Shown in pieces: positions 34,386-47,160 of a stretch of 64,000 bases of DNA. A program made the position numbers and the translations under genes. Each line of letters opens with the position of its first letter. Position 1 is the stretch's first letter. This stretch comes from Paraspadella gotoi (Eukaryota > Chaetognatha), in the NCBI GenBank assembly GCA_051294375.1, contig CM119271.1, positions 11,613,896-11,677,895 of the forward strand, read 5' to 3'. The notes beneath the pieces are model-generated. The model was given only the letters and a program-made list of their open reading frames with translations, ran no database searches and had not been told where the DNA came from.

Positions 34386-37300
34386 CAGCTTCCTTCCGGT
34401 CACGTCAGTCGGTCAGTTCCGCTGTCGGTCAGTCCCGTCGGTCGCCCGGCTATGTCAGTCGTCCCAAGTCCTTCGTATTCATCGTGCCACGTCCGTTCCG
34501 CTCGGTTCAGGTCAGATCGGTTCCAGCCGTCGTATGTCAGTCAGGCAGTCCTTCGTATCGCTATTCAGTGCATCCGGTCAGTCGTCGCTTATGCAGTCGT
34601 ACATCCGTCCGCTACTATGTCAGTCTTTATGAAAAGAAAACACCATATTAGTGGTTTATACTTATATGATACTACTACCATATCTGAACTGTTCTCTATG
34701 TTGGATTCACTCCTCGTTTCTATTTTTCAAATCACTAGATAATCATAATAATTTACTTATAAAAAGGTGATTAACTACTACATTAATTTAAATCCTTGTC
34801 TCTCTTCATGTTGGATTCACTCTTTTCTGATTTCACCACCCCCAAAACACGTATGCCAGTAATATAGTTCAAATTACTTGTGGTGGGGGGGGGGTGGGTG
34901 GGGGAGGCGATGTGCGGGTAACTGATTGTACGGTACATGTGCAATGACTGTGGTCTGTCTGGGCGTGGTGATGGGGGGTGGGAGTGGAGGGGGGAGTGGT
35001 GGGGATAGGATGCGGTGGTGAGAGTGGGGTGCAGCGTCGGTGTGTTTTGTGTCGTAGGGAGTGCTGCAGGCGAGTGTAGTTGATGGTTGATGAAGGTTAT
35101 AGTTTATTATACTCTATCTAATCACTACTAAGATATTACGACAACTGTCTCCTTCTCTAAATGTATTGGATTCACTCTTTTCTATGTTTCACAATAATGA
35201 TAAGTTTCAATTACTAATCTTTCTGATTGAGTTAATAATACTTACTACACTATAAATTAACTCTGTTTGTATTGCTCTCTCTCTATGTTGGATTTCCTCT
35301 TTTTTTCCTATTTTCTTCACAATGATAATATAGTTTCTATTACTCCTATAGTAATACTTACTACAATATTCTAACGTTTTGTCACTCATGTTTTGTTCAT
35401 GGAATTTCACTCTTTTCCTATTTTCACAAGTAGATAAATATTAGAAGTTTATTACTATGAGTAATATACGACATTTAACCTGTCTCTACTTATTGGATTC
35501 ATCTTCTTATTTTCACAATAGCATAACGTATAGGTTTATACTAGTATACTAATACTACTACATATGAAACTGTCTCATCTATGTTTGGGAATTCACTCTT
35601 TTTCTGATTTTTTACAATAGGATAATATGTGGGTTCATTACCTTATGAATACTACAACATATTTTTCTAAACTGTACTCTCTATGTCTTGACTAGTTCTT
35701 CTTCTCTCTAAATTTACCTTTTCCATAGGGCGCAAAACTCTGAGAGAGAAAAAATCTGCTTCATTAAACCAGAAAAAACCAACAAAATAGCAACTAACAA
35801 CAAAGCGTCGAGCTTGAGTATTCGATGTCTGACGTTGTCTTTTGGCAAAACGAGACGCGACCAATTTTACCAACCCAAAGAGCGGCTTTACAGTCAAGCG
35901 AAAGGCGCCGAAACGGCTGTACTCGTTGTTGAAAACTTAAAGAAAATGTCCGGGCCGGCCAATTTAATGTCTGAGACCGGAGCACAGAGAGAGAGAAGAA
36001 GCGACTAGAGAGAGAAGGAATGAGAGATGGAGAGAGAGAGGACCAGAGAGAGAATACACGGTCTAACAGGATCGGGCCGTATCTAAGGAGAACGACGCGA
36101 TGAGATCCGAATGCGAGAGCATCGGAGGACAGACGAGACCCGTGCAGCGGCGTCACACAGCCGTCCCCGCAGCTGGTTCCGCAGACTATTCCGCTCTGCT
36201 CGCGCCCGATGCCGGTACGTGTCCTGGTCAAAGGCGGGTCGTTTTGCAATCGCATTCCTTTTTCCGTCTGTATCATTTGAGAACAAATGACGGGAACAAT
36301 AGCAAAGGAGGAGCGGAGGAGTGAGTCAGTGAGAGAGCCGAGGGAGGGAATTCGAGAGGCGGAGGCGCTTGGCGGCACTGAATCATGAGACCGGCGGCCG
36401 GGGCGGCCGAGCCGGCTCTCACGCCAGAACCACGCACCTGGGATTGATTCTTGCTACTAGACAAGTCCGTTTACAATCGTTTTAAAGACAGCGGAAGTTG
36501 CACATGAGAGTTATGTGACACACAAAGTGTTGTAAACATCTACGTTGTAATTTCATGCAATTACGACTTCTGATCCGGTCTAAACAAATAGTAAATATAT
36601 ACCAAAATGATATCAGAATCTAAATACTTACAAAAAACCGATGACGTGCATTCCATCTCAATTTTTCTGTCAAACAGCTTGCTTTGCTACAAGCAAATTT
36701 GCCTAAAGAAAGAAAAGAAACAAAGAAAGAAAGAAAAGAAAGAAAGAATAAGACCAAGGAAAGCGAAAGAAAAGAAAAAGTACGTGGGAAAAGAGAAAAG
36801 TATCAACAAAAAAGAAAGAACAAGAAAGAAAGGAAAAAGAAAGGATATAAAGAAAGAAAAGAGAAACAATCCCGATTATTAATTTTTTTTCATCTTTTTT
36901 CTTTCCTCTCTTTCCTTCTTTTCTGCTTTTCTTACTTTTTTTCTTTTTCTTTCTCTTCCTTTTTCTCTTTTCTTTTTTTTATTTTTCGTTTTCTTTGTTT
37001 TTTTTTTTTCTTCTTTTTCTTCCTTTCTTCTCTTTCTCTCTCTCTTCTTCCTTTCTCCTCTCCTTCTTCTCCTTTTCTTTACTTTCTTCTTCTTCTTTTT
37101 ACCTTCTTTTCTTTCTTCTTTTTTTTTTTCTTTTCCTTTCTTTCTTCTTTTTTTCTTCTTCTTTTCTTTCTCTCAGTCTTCGGTTATTTCTTTTCTTCCT
37201 CTTTCCTCTACTCTACACTCTCCGTTTCTTCTACTCTCTCTTTTTTCTTCTATTCTTTCTGTGTCTATCTATCTTGTTTTTTTCTTGATGAAGTTCTCTC

Positions 37301-38724
37301 CCATCCAATCCGATCCCTCACACTGTTGAGTTATCGGAAAATCTTTTTACTCTGCGTATTCTATCGTACGATCGGGAGATTAAGAATGAAAGAGAAGACA
37401 GCAGGAGAAGAGAGGGACGGGAGGCGAGAGAAGAAGAGAAATAAGGGCAGGGATGGTAGAGAGAGAGAGAAGAAAGTGGAGAAGGTTAGCAGAGATGGAG
37501 AAAAAGAGAGGAGAGGATAACAACACCGGAGGATAAGAGACGAGAAAAAAGGAGCAGGTAGCGCAGCGTAGAGAGAGAGAAAAAGAGAGCGGAGCGGACC
37601 TTCTTACCTGACCGAAGACGACGAGAAAAAAGGGAGGTGAGCTGGCTAGTGCAGATCCGAGAAAAGAGAGCCCGAGGGATAAAAAGAGAATGAGAAAAAG
37701 GGAGGAGCCGTAGAAGAGGAGCGAAAAAGAGAGGGAGCCACCGTAGCAGAGAGAGAGAGAAAAGGGAGGGGGAGGTAGAGAGAGGAGAAAAAAAGAGTAG
37801 CTAAGAGTAGAGAGAGAGAAGAGAAAGAGAGGTCCGTTATTGTCCGTCCATTAAACGACAAAAGCTCCGCCTTCAATGTAAGAATTGAAGAAACCGGAAA
37901 AAATTTCATTCGTTTTAATTGGAGTGAAATTGCAAAATAAGAAAAGAAGCAAATAGAAGGAAAAAATAGAGAGGAAAGAATAGGCAAAAGAGAGATGGAA
38001 AGAAAAAAGAATAAAGAATTAGTAGAACGAGGGAAAAGAAAAAGAAAATACAGAGAAGTCGATGAAAAAGATAAGATAAAGACTCTAAGAAGAGAGAATA
38101 ATAAGAGAAGATAAGCTTTTCGGCCACCCTCAGATGTTCCCCGGCCACTCTCCGACAATTATGCCACCCTTCCAGATTTCCTGCGATCACCTCTGGAATT
38201 TCTTGGCCATCCTCAGCATTTCATCCGAGCCCACCTCTCATGAATTCGCCACCTGCTTACCACCTCTCTGGAATCTTTTTGGGCCCACCCTCAATTGATT
38301 TCTTTACCACCCTCTGGAGATTTTTTGGCCGACCCTCAATTGATTGATCTTAACAGCGAAATTTCGTGTTTGTATATGCAAGAAGACCGATGACCAGAGC
38401 AGATGATGAGAGAGTAGGCGAGAGAGGAGAGAGAGAGGAGAGAAAGATGATGAGAGAGAGCAGAGCCGGAAATCTTTAGTGCCTTCAAACGGACGCTACG
38501 GCGTGTGAGAAAGCGAAGAGAGAGTGAATGAAATATAAACGAGGAAAGTGGGAGAGAGTAGCGCATAGAAAGAGAAAAGAGAGGAAAGACGAGAGGAAGA
38601 GAGACGAGAGGAGAGAGCCTGCGGAGGGCGTGGAGCGTATATACAGCAAAGGGGTAGAAGGAACACCCCAACCTTGTACTTCAGTCGAAGAAGAGAAGAT
38701 GAGAGAGAGAGAGGACGGAGAGAG

Positions 38725-38757
<33 letters not shown>

Positions 38758-39448
38758 AGATGAGAGAGAGATGAGTAGAGAGAGAGAGAATCGAGTCAGC
38801 GAGAGAGCTGGCAGGAGAGGGAGTGAGAGAAGTTAGGGAGAGTAGCGAAAAGCACGAGAAAAGAAAAAAGAAAGAAAAGAGTATTGAGAAAAGGAAAGAA
38901 AAAAAAGAAAATTTTCTATCGCCTACAATTTTCTATGCTACCGTCGCTATTCTATCCTAAAGCCTAAGGCTAATCAACCCATCGGGCCATCTTCTCTCTT
39001 TCTCTTTGCTCTCTCGTCCTCTCTTTCTCTCTCCACCGCCCTCTCCTCTCCCTCTCTCTCTCTTCTCTCTCGTCTCTCTCTCTCTCTCCATCTCACGTTT
39101 CTTATGCTCTTTCGAGATCTCGGTTTTAAATCCGTGTTCACGTAAACTTAAAAGAAGAAAACGAAGAAAGAAAGGGAAAATGAGTCGACCGACACGACGT
39201 ATTGTCGAAGGACGACAGCACGCGCGGCAGACCCCGAAGACCGCGTAGGCGGCGGAGGAACAGGCGCGGAATTCGAACCCAAAGGAAGCGTAATTAAACC
39301 GCCGAGATACTGTGAAAGAGAGAAGAGAGTCGAAAGGGCGGGTACGCTGTGGAGGTGGATGGGTAGCCTTACCCTCTCCCTCTCTTTCTCTCTCTCTCTG
39401 TCTTCTCGCTCTCTCTTCTTCTCTCTCTCTCTCTTCCTCTCTTTTCTC

Positions 39449-39492
<44 letters not shown>

Positions 39493-40510
39493 TAGCGCAG
39501 AAAACGGAAGAGGAACGTATTTTCCTTAAGTACGAGATTCGCTGTTTCCAACGACCGATGAGACTAAGAGAGAATTCGCGAAGGGGAAAGAGAGAGATAG
39601 AGACGCCTCTCTGCTCTCCCTCTATTTTTTTTCTTCCCATTTCTCTCTCTCTCTTTCTCCCTCTCTCACTCACCTCTCCCGTCTCATTCCTTGCCTTCCC
39701 GGAAAATTTGCTTTCGCTTGGCAAAAAACCTCTCGTCTCTCTCTCTCTCTTTTTTTTTCTCGATACTAATCCTTTCTCTGTTCTCATCTTTAACTTATAA
39801 TTCCCTCATCCACCATAGAAAGTGATCAAGCGGCGTACAGTGCTTCTCTGCAACAAAAGTTCCCAAAGCGAGGCGGCGCTCAGCGTGAACAGTGAAAGCT
39901 TAAAGGAGCCGAAGATTGAAAACGAAGCCAAAGACTGTTAAAACTGATGCTTCTTTAGTTTTAGAACCAAATCTTTAATATGCCTGCTCAGCATCCTCTC
40001 TTCTCTCTCTCTCTCCTCTCTCTACCTCTCTCTCTTCCATCTCTTTCTCTCTCTCCTCCTCTCCCCTGCTATCTCTCTCTCCCCTCCTCTCCTCTCTCTC
40101 CTCTCTTGCTTGCGCTCGCCACGGCTATGTCGTTGCAATCGCAGAACTGGGATTTATTTTCTGAGTTTTCGGAAATAAGTTCGAATTCTAAACGCGGAAC
40201 ACCCGCTCTTTCCGCCGAAACATTCTGCTATATTCTATTATTCTCTTTTCTACCTTACAAGTATAGCACATTGCTTTAATGCGGTCTTTCAACATACATG
40301 CAATGGCACGCTTGCGGCTTATGAAGCCGGGCGCATTTGTTACTACAACCAGAATCGTCCTCGTCGGAACTCTATCTCCATTTACTGAAAGGTCTTGCCG
40401 CATTTGAACTTTTTCGGATCGCCGACGAAATCCAATTTGCAGAGATAAGAACGACAGAAAAACAGTTCAGCCTTTGTGCTTTGCTCTTTTGTGGCTGGGG
40501 CGGAATTTAG
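34386..40510 (+). repeat. 6.1 kb block, copy 2
   Basis: Exact duplicate of copy 1 up to about 39488. It then continues as an indel-rich version of 33397-34320 through 40510, where it joins single-copy sequence. Perfect identity that stops abruptly and becomes roughly 10 percent indel divergence is not how a natural tandem duplication decays. Confidence 0.95.
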
Positions 40511-41598
40511 AGATGAGAGACGAAAGAGAAAGATGTAGAGGAGGAGAGGAGAGGAGAGAGGGAGGAAGTGTTCTGCACCCGCACGGTCAGGGATGAGCCT
40601 TTGCAATAATGTTGAGGCCGCACGGTTGAATTGATAAAGCGAGAGACGAGAGAGAGAGAGAGAGAGAGAGACCGCCAGGTTGATGGATGAAGTGAAAAGG
40701 CGGACGGTTGCTCTTTGAAGTAGAAGGACGAGGAAAGACTTAGAAAGAGATGGAAAATTGTGGAAAGAGGTGGAAAAATATTAGAAATTAGTGGAAAAAT
40801 AACGAAAAAGAAGTGAAAAAAAGATTTAATTTAGTTTAAAAAGTTAAAAAGTTAAAAAATGTTGAAAAAAATATTTTTTGAGGAAAACACTATTTACACA
40901 TAGAATAATAGAAGTGAAAAAATGTTAGATAATCCAGACCAGAAAACAAAAATTCACGCAGAAAAAATAATTCACAAAAATCAACTATGAATTAAAATAT
41001 AATTTGAATAAAAAACGCGCGAAAGAAAAAAAAATATTCATGTACCAATTATTTATAAGCTTGCCACGAAAACGCTGTCGCTTTACCAAGACAAAGTAAG
41101 CTAATTAGCAAGCTGCGTGCAGGAGAAAGGAATCAGCGGGACTAAGAGCACTTGGGCAGAACCAAAAACCCAGAGGAAAGGGGGGGGCGTTGACTCCATT
41201 TGCGTTGACAGAAAATGATGGAAAGAGGAAAGTTTGGGCAAACTATGTCGCGTAAAGTTATGATTATTTTAATATAATTTATATTTCATAAATATAATTT
41301 TTTTAAATATTAATAATAAAATGTTTTATAAAATATATTTAAAAAGTTATTATATATAGCTTTTATTAAAATTAATTTATTTGTTATAAAATATTAATTA
41401 AAATTATTTTTTTCTTTTTTAAGATTAAGTTAAAAATAAATATCTAATAATCTATAATAATTTTTTTTTCAAAATTACTAAAAATGTTTTATAATAATTA
41501 TCGCATCTATAAATTATTAAATTAATATTTTTATTAATTATACAATAATTGAAAGATAATTATTATATACTAATTGAAGGACCAACCAAGGACTCGAC
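40511..41598. other. GA-rich, then very AT-rich DNA
   Basis: GA-rich sequence with ACGGTTGA-like repeats (40580-40710), A-rich DNA to 41040, then more than 85 percent A+T from 41260 to 41580. No gene is seen. Confidence 0.5.
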
Positions 41599-41960
41599 TT
41601 AAAGAGTCGCCAAGTTTTCACGCAACCAAAGATTGACTTTTAGTGCAGCAGTAAATTCGCTTTGAAATTTTCGAGGCTGAGAACTAAAATGACGTCTTAA
41701 GGCTGAAGAGACGAAAGGGAAAAAGCGAATCGTATAATCGGGTTTATGATTTATGGGCTGGAGTTTTGAACTTTTATAACTAAATGGGTGACGCGACAGA
41801 TGATTAATGTGCAGATATTTACTACTGATTCGAGGCGAAACTGGATTGAATTTGTTAAGGATAAGTTGAGTATTTTCAATAATAGGAATGAAGTATGGAC
41901 GTAGGTACAACTGTGCGAATGAAGTGGCCAAAGTAAAATTAAAAATTATAATAATAAATA

Positions 41961-42036
41961 CGTTTTTTATTGTTTAAAGACAACGGTAAAATTGTGTTTC
42001 AATTTTACCCTTGTTTTTAAACAATAAAAAAAATCG
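41961..42036. repeat. Long hairpin (inverted repeat, arms about 34-37 bases)
   Basis: The left arm, CGTTTTTTATTGTTTAAAGA then CAACGGTAAAATTG, pairs with the right arm from CAATTTTACCCTTG to ACAATAAAAAAAATCG across a loop of about 5 bases. Only a few mismatches are seen. Confidence 0.8.
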
Positions 42037-42424
42037 TAACTAAAACTTATCAACAACAACGATTAGAAATAAATTATATTAATTATATGTACAAAACATA
42101 TATATTACTACTCAGAATTATGTTATATTTGAAAAAAATTGTCATCACATTATTAATTTTCTCCCGTTTTGTAAATTTATCAAATCTAGTTGTATAGTGA
42201 AATTACTGAAACTATTATTTTTTGCGTTTTTTATTTTCCTTTTTAAAGGCCTTGTTTGTCGTAAACTAGAGATATTTCAATGACTCTGTAGTCTGTATAA
42301 TAACGTTCTTTCGATCGTACAACCGCGCTCGTAAGCAGTACGTACAATCTCGCGTACAACCCAGCGAGTACTGGATCGCACGAAGCGTTCCGGTCCGAAT
42401 CGCCAGAGGCTGATTAGCATCAAA

Positions 42425-42558
42425 ACCTCGTTCGCGGCGCTGCGGCGGCGGCGGGCGGCGGGCGGCGGCGGCGTGGGCGGGAATCGAACCTCGGACATCT
42501 ACATGAATATCCATTGCCTTCTCTCTCGGTGAAGGACTAGATATAATGCGTCAGTCAT

Positions 42559-42592
<34 letters not shown>
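42425..42592. repeat. GGC-rich tract, B-box-like motif and (GA)n
   Basis: A GGC tract (42436-42475) abuts GGCGGGAATCGAACC (42476-42490), B-box-like on the minus strand, with GGCAATGGAT upstream resembling an A box. A tRNA T-stem does not form. (GA)n follows at 42561-42592. Confidence 0.5.
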
Positions 42593-42595
<3 letters not shown>

Positions 42596-42599
42596 TAAA

Positions 42600-43300
42600 A
42601 AAGGGGAAAAAAATCAGGAGAGAATTGGAAAATAAAAATCGAGGTTTAGAAAAGAGAGAAAAGCAAAACGTGAAAAAAGTAGAAATATGAAAAGATGGTG
42701 GGAGAGAATTGTGAAAGAGAGATAAAATGAAAGAGTGTGAGAGAGATAGAGTGAATGGATTAATAAGATTGAGAGAATAAAATAGTGAAAGAGTGAGTGA
42801 ATGGATAAATGATAAAGTGAAAAAATGAATAAATGAAATAGAGAAATGATGAAAGAGTGAATGAATGAAACAGGAAGAATGAATCAAAGAATGAATGAAT
42901 GAGTAAAAGTGTGAATAAGTGAAAGTTAAAAAAGAAATAAAAGTAAAGATTGGAAGAATTTAAGATAAAAAGTACGAAAATTTGATTGTGTGACTGAACT
43001 TAGCATTGAAACTCTAATACAGTGAAACAATCAAGGGGCAAGATGGCTTATTTATTAAATGAATGGATATTTATTACATTGGTTGTTCCAATTTTAAAGT
43101 AACAGCTAAAAGGTGACGGACGGACTGACCGAGTCAAGGAATAAAAATAGAAATCGATGACATCATAAGATATTCACTGGAATTATTGAGATGTGAAAGA
43201 ATTGATCAGTGAGAGAGTTAAAAAGCGGATACAGAAAAGAGCAAAGAGGAATGTGAAGAGGAAAGCAAAAAAGGAGTGAAGTGCTGAAAGGCTGAGAGAC
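42600..43300. other. A/G-rich DNA with GAATGAATG repeats
   Basis: Imperfect GAATGAATGA and GTGAAAGAGTGA runs extend to about 42920. The motif AAGATGGCTTATTTATTAAATGAAT (43041-43065) recurs at about 46716. No gene is seen. Confidence 0.5.
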
Positions 43301-43310
43301 GATGCGGATT

Positions 43311-43462
43311 CGGCGCTCAGTGTGCTGAAGATGACTATCCGCTACTTCTTTAACCCCCTCTAACAGCCATGGACTGGGCTTAGAACCAGGTAAGGTACCA
43401 TTGGGTATTACTCAATGAGCCACCGGGTCACTACTGAAGGAGTGAACTTATTGCAATGCGCG
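43311..43462 (-). mobile_element. tRNA-derived SINE, copy with internal deletion
   Basis: On the minus strand it reads CGCGCATTGCAATAAGTT, then GACCCGGTGGCTCATTGAGTA (A box), a segment like GGTTCTAAGCCCAGTCCATGG, and GATAGTCATCTTCAG. Compared with the copy at 50878 it lacks the B-box region between the A box and the CCAAGCCCAGG segment. Confidence 0.8.
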
Positions 43463-43465
43463 GAA

Positions 43466-43548
43466 AAGAGAAGAGAAGAGAAGAGAAGAGAAGAGAAGAG
43501 AAGAGAAGAGAAGAGAAGAGAAGAGAAGAGAAGAGAAGAGAAGAGAAA
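43466..43548 (+). repeat. (AGAAG)n pentanucleotide array
   Basis: About 16 perfect GAGAA units directly abut the SINE head. A GAGAA array may therefore have been the insertion site or have grown afterwards. Confidence 0.9.
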
Positions 43549-43794
43549 AGAAAAGAAAAAAAAAGCGTGAAATAAATTTGTCTTCAACAAACAGGCTTTT
43601 GTTAAAACTCAGATAAAAAATCGCTGAGAGAGAGAAAACACGAAAACTTTTCAAAGACTGAAATTTTTTTTCGCGCTAGAAAAAGAGAAAATTACACCCG
43701 AGAGTCAGATAGAGATGGAGACAGAAAGCAGTATGCAATGCATACTATGCATGTGTATGTAAATGAAGCTATTCGGTAAAATATAATATTATTG

Positions 43795-44729
43795 GTACAT
43801 GGTGACAATTTTACAAGCGCCGGTAGAAATACGCNNNNNNNNNNNNNNNNNNNNNNNNNNNNNNNNNNNNNNNNNNNNNNNNNNNNNNNNNNNNNNNNNN
43901 NNNNNNNNNNNNNNNNNNNNNNNNNNNNNNNNNNNNNNNNNNNNNNNNNNNNNNNNNNNNNNNNNNNNNNNNNNNNNNNNNNNNNNNNNNNNNNNNNNNN
44001 NNNNNNNNNNNNNNNNNNNNNNNNNNNNNNNNNNNNNNNNNNNNNNNNNNNNNNNNNNNNNNNNNNNNNNNNNNNNNNNNNNNNNNNNNNNNNNNNNNNN
44101 NNNNNNNNNNNNNNNNNNNNNNNNNNNNNNNNNNNNNNNNNNNNNNNNNNNNNNNNNNNNNNNNNNNNNNNNNNNNNNNNNNNNNNNNNNNNNNNNNNNN
44201 NNNNNNNNNNNNNNNNNNNNNNNNNNNNNNNNNNNNNNNNNNNNNNNNNNNNNNNNNNNNNNNNNNNNNNNNNNNNNNNNNNNNNNNNNNNNNNNNNNNN
44301 NNNNNNNNNNNNNNNNNNNNNNNNNNNNNNNNNNNNNNNNNNNNNNNNNNNNNNNNNNNNNNNNNNNNNNNNNNNNNNNNNNATATACTACAAGGATTTG
44401 AAGTATAGTCATTCTCGTTTAGATTTGAAAGAGGCTTCAGCAAGATAATAATATTAATATTATTTATATTAAATTCTTTCAGAACACTTACTGAAAGTAA
44501 GAAAAAAAATGAATCTAAAAAGTGAGTTAGAAAATGAAACCGATTTTACAAGCCAACTTTCTCCACTCATTGCCAAGGCATATTCTTTAACTGATCAATA
44601 TAAAATATTGAACACATAAATGACTTTAATATGTTCTACTCAACTAATTTTAAAATCAATGCGAAAGATAACCGACTATTTTGCCAAATACAGTATTTCT
44701 ACCGGCGCTTGTAAAATTGTCACCATGTA
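43795..44729. mobile_element. TIR-flanked DNA transposon or MITE-like element with an internal gap
   Basis: Terminal inverted repeats of at least 36 bases face each other: 43796-43832 starts CATGGTGACAATTTTACAAG, and its reverse complement ends at about 44727. Both are flanked by TA, the target duplication of Tc1/mariner-type elements. The interior is N from 43835 to 44382 and AT-rich (44383-44690) without a recognisable transposase frame. Apparent length is about 930 bases if the gap size is right. Confidence 0.75.
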
Positions 44730-44810
44730 TGATTTTTATACTTTTTATTACAAAAAATTTTAAAAAACCGACCAATAAGGCTTGGTTTGTTTGTCATGTG
44801 TGTGAGGAGA

Positions 44811-45105
44811 AAGAGAGAGAGAGAGAAGGAGAAGAGAGGAGAGATGAGAGAGAGAGAGAGAGAGAGAGGAGAGGAGTGAAAGGAAAGAGTGAATGTGAGC
44901 AATGGAGAGAAAAAAAAAGGAAAAAGTCAAAGAGAGAGAGAGAAGTACACACACACACACACATCGAAAATCCCCGAAGAAACGCGAAGACTTTTGATGA
45001 GTATCGACAAGAAAGACGACGATGATGACGACGACGACGAGATGACGAAAAAGACGACGACGACGAAAAACTACGATGAAGAAGACGACGACGATGATGG
45101 CGGCA
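44811..45105 (+). repeat. (GA)n, (AC)n and (GAC)n microsatellites
   Basis: GA-rich 44811-44880 and 44930-44945, AC 44947-44963, and GAC/GAT trinucleotides 45013-45100. Asp-rich and Ser-rich ORFs here are repeat shadows. Confidence 0.85.
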
Positions 45106-45221
45106 TCGGCCAGTATCATCGAAAGCGGCATCGGGCGGCGGCGGCGTCGGCGGCGGCCGCGCGACGATGGGCGTAGCGATATTCGCGCGCAGAAACTGAG
45201 TTTAGCTGCGAAAGTCAACAA

Positions 45222-45470
45222 ATGTCAATTCAGCGTCTTTCTTGCAGCCTCGTCGTCGTCGTCCACGCGCCCGTCGTCGGAATTATTGTCGTTATCGCAC
45301 GCGTTGCCAATAGCGACGCGTTTTCGCTTGAAATTTCCTCGTCGTCGTCGTTTTCGTCGTCGTCGTTTTCATCGTCGTCCTCTCTGCCTCGACCCCATAA
45401 ACGTAAACTAAGAAAGAATCTTTTAAAAGAAGATCAACTCGTTTTTATGAGTTTGGGTAACAAACATTAA
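45222..45470 (+). CDS. Candidate terminal exon or small ORF with poly-Ser and a basic C-terminus
   Basis: The frame is open from ATG 45222 to TAA 45470. A good acceptor-like TCTTTCTTGCAG ends at 45247, so it may be a last exon rather than a whole gene. It encodes a Val/Ile-rich segment, a Ser run from GTC repeats, and a plausible C-terminus ending LLKEDQLVFMSLGNKH. AATAAA overlaps the stop (TTAAATAAAC). The locus is CpG- and GC-rich compared with its neighbours. No family is recognised. Confidence 0.3.
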   Translation: MSIQRLSCSLVVVVHAPVVGIIVVIARVANSDAFSLEISSSSSFSSSSFSSSSSLPRPHKRKLRKNLLKEDQLVFMSLGNKH

Positions 45471-45484
45471 ATAAACAAATCTTT

Positions 45485-45539
45485 GTTAATAGGGGGAGAG
45501 AGAGGGAGGGAGAGGAGGAGAGAGAAGAGAGAAGAGAGA

Positions 45540-45575
<36 letters not shown>

Positions 45576-47160
45576 TTTAAACCTATCCCGAGATCATTTT
45601 TCTATTGCTCTTTCGTCCTTGCTTTATTTTTCTAATCTTTTGTTCGATTCATGCGTTGGAAGACTAAGTGTCTTTTGTTTCCGCGCGCCCTCTGTTGTTC
45701 GTTCGGGTAAAGGTTTTAACTGCGCAGCATTCGCTTATCAATTTCACTTAATTTAGTGGCTATTACTTATTCTTTTTAAATTTCATGTATCAAATTAGTC
45801 TTATTAATTTTTAAATTATTTTGTTGGTAATTTCATTATCATATAATATTTCTTCTTATTATTAATTTATTATTATTTTCATTATTATTATTAGACAACC
45901 AAAATGTAACTATATGATATTAATTTAGCATTGTTTTCCCCTCTTAATCAAAATATTCGGGTAACAGTAATACTGTTAATACTGTTACTAACCGTATGTC
46001 ATGACTAGAGATTAGCGTAAACCGAAATTCATAGACCTTAAGCTAAAACGTAATATCATTCAAAAATAACTGCAAAAAATAAATCTCTTTTCAAGAAAAT
46101 ATAAATCCGTAGACTCGTGTCCGTCCGTCCGTCCGGTGTCGTCCGTCCGTCCCGTAGTCCTTGCTTGATGACCGCCTTGGGGCAGGTGGCCGCTTCTAGT
46201 TTTTAACGCTCTTTTGCTCTCTCTCTCTCTCTCTCTCTCTCTCGCTCTCGTTTGACTCATCGTCTCGCGCCAAGGTCGCTGTTTTATTCATTTTTTTCCA
46301 CAAGAGAGAAAAGATAAAAAGAAAGGACAAGTGAAGAGGAGGAGAAGGAGAAGGAGGAGGAAGAGGAGGGGAAGTGAAGAGAAAAGATGGCGAGATTTTC
46401 GTTTTGCTTATTTTTAAATTTTAAAAAGTTGTTCAATTTTTTTGTAAACCTTACAGGATACAGAGGGCTTTTACCGGATATAGGTGTAAATAATATGTAA
46501 TATTTAATAGTTTGTTAAAACTGTTTGTTATTCAATTCACACTGATGCTAGTAAAAAAGGTATAAAACTCAAACCGAAACCGAAGTAATTTTACAATAAC
46601 AAGGTTTTTTTGCGAAAACAATAAGAAACATTTTAATTAATATTATATAATAATATACATATATATATGTCATTATCTTGTATAACCACCAAAGCCTGTC
46701 CAAAGTCAAGGGCAAGATAGCTTATTTATTAAATGAATTAATAATTTTTATATTGTATATAAAAAATATATATATACATTTAATTATGTGCTATTTTTTA
46801 ATACCTCTTTTAAAAAAATCCCTCTAAAAAAATAAAATGTATTTTATAATACAATAGATATATTATATGATATAGTTTATAATAATAAGACCTTACACAG
46901 ATTCGTACTCCCCGTGAAAAACAGAGGATGGGATTAATAAAAAAGTTCTCATGGTTCAAAGTTATTCCATCCAAAAAAAAAAAAAGTTAATGTATGGAAA
47001 TTTTTTGCCTTCTAGTCTTTTCTCTTGCTATTTTCATTCACGATCTCGCTCTCTCTCTCTCCCTCACTCTCCTTTCGAAATTTCTCTTTTAAAAAAGTTG
47101 CCCCAAATTCCTCAGTACTTTTCTTTTTGCACTGTTAATTTAAGTAATTCAAAGATTTCC
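45485..47160. other. AT-rich DNA with short microsatellites
   Basis: (GA)n at 45547-45572, (GTCC)n at 46121-46153, (CT)n at 46217-46241, and a GAGGAGAAG tract at 46336-46372. A+T is very high from 46480 to 46890. A dispersed 45-base motif (GCAAGATAGCTTATTTATTA at about 46712) is shared with about 43037. No gene is seen. Confidence 0.5.

Noticed and set aside
41599-41931. 110-codon minus-strand ORF with ordinary composition
   Set aside because: No domain, splice partner, promoter or polyadenylation signal, and it is embedded in AT-rich DNA. It is retained only as a remote possibility.
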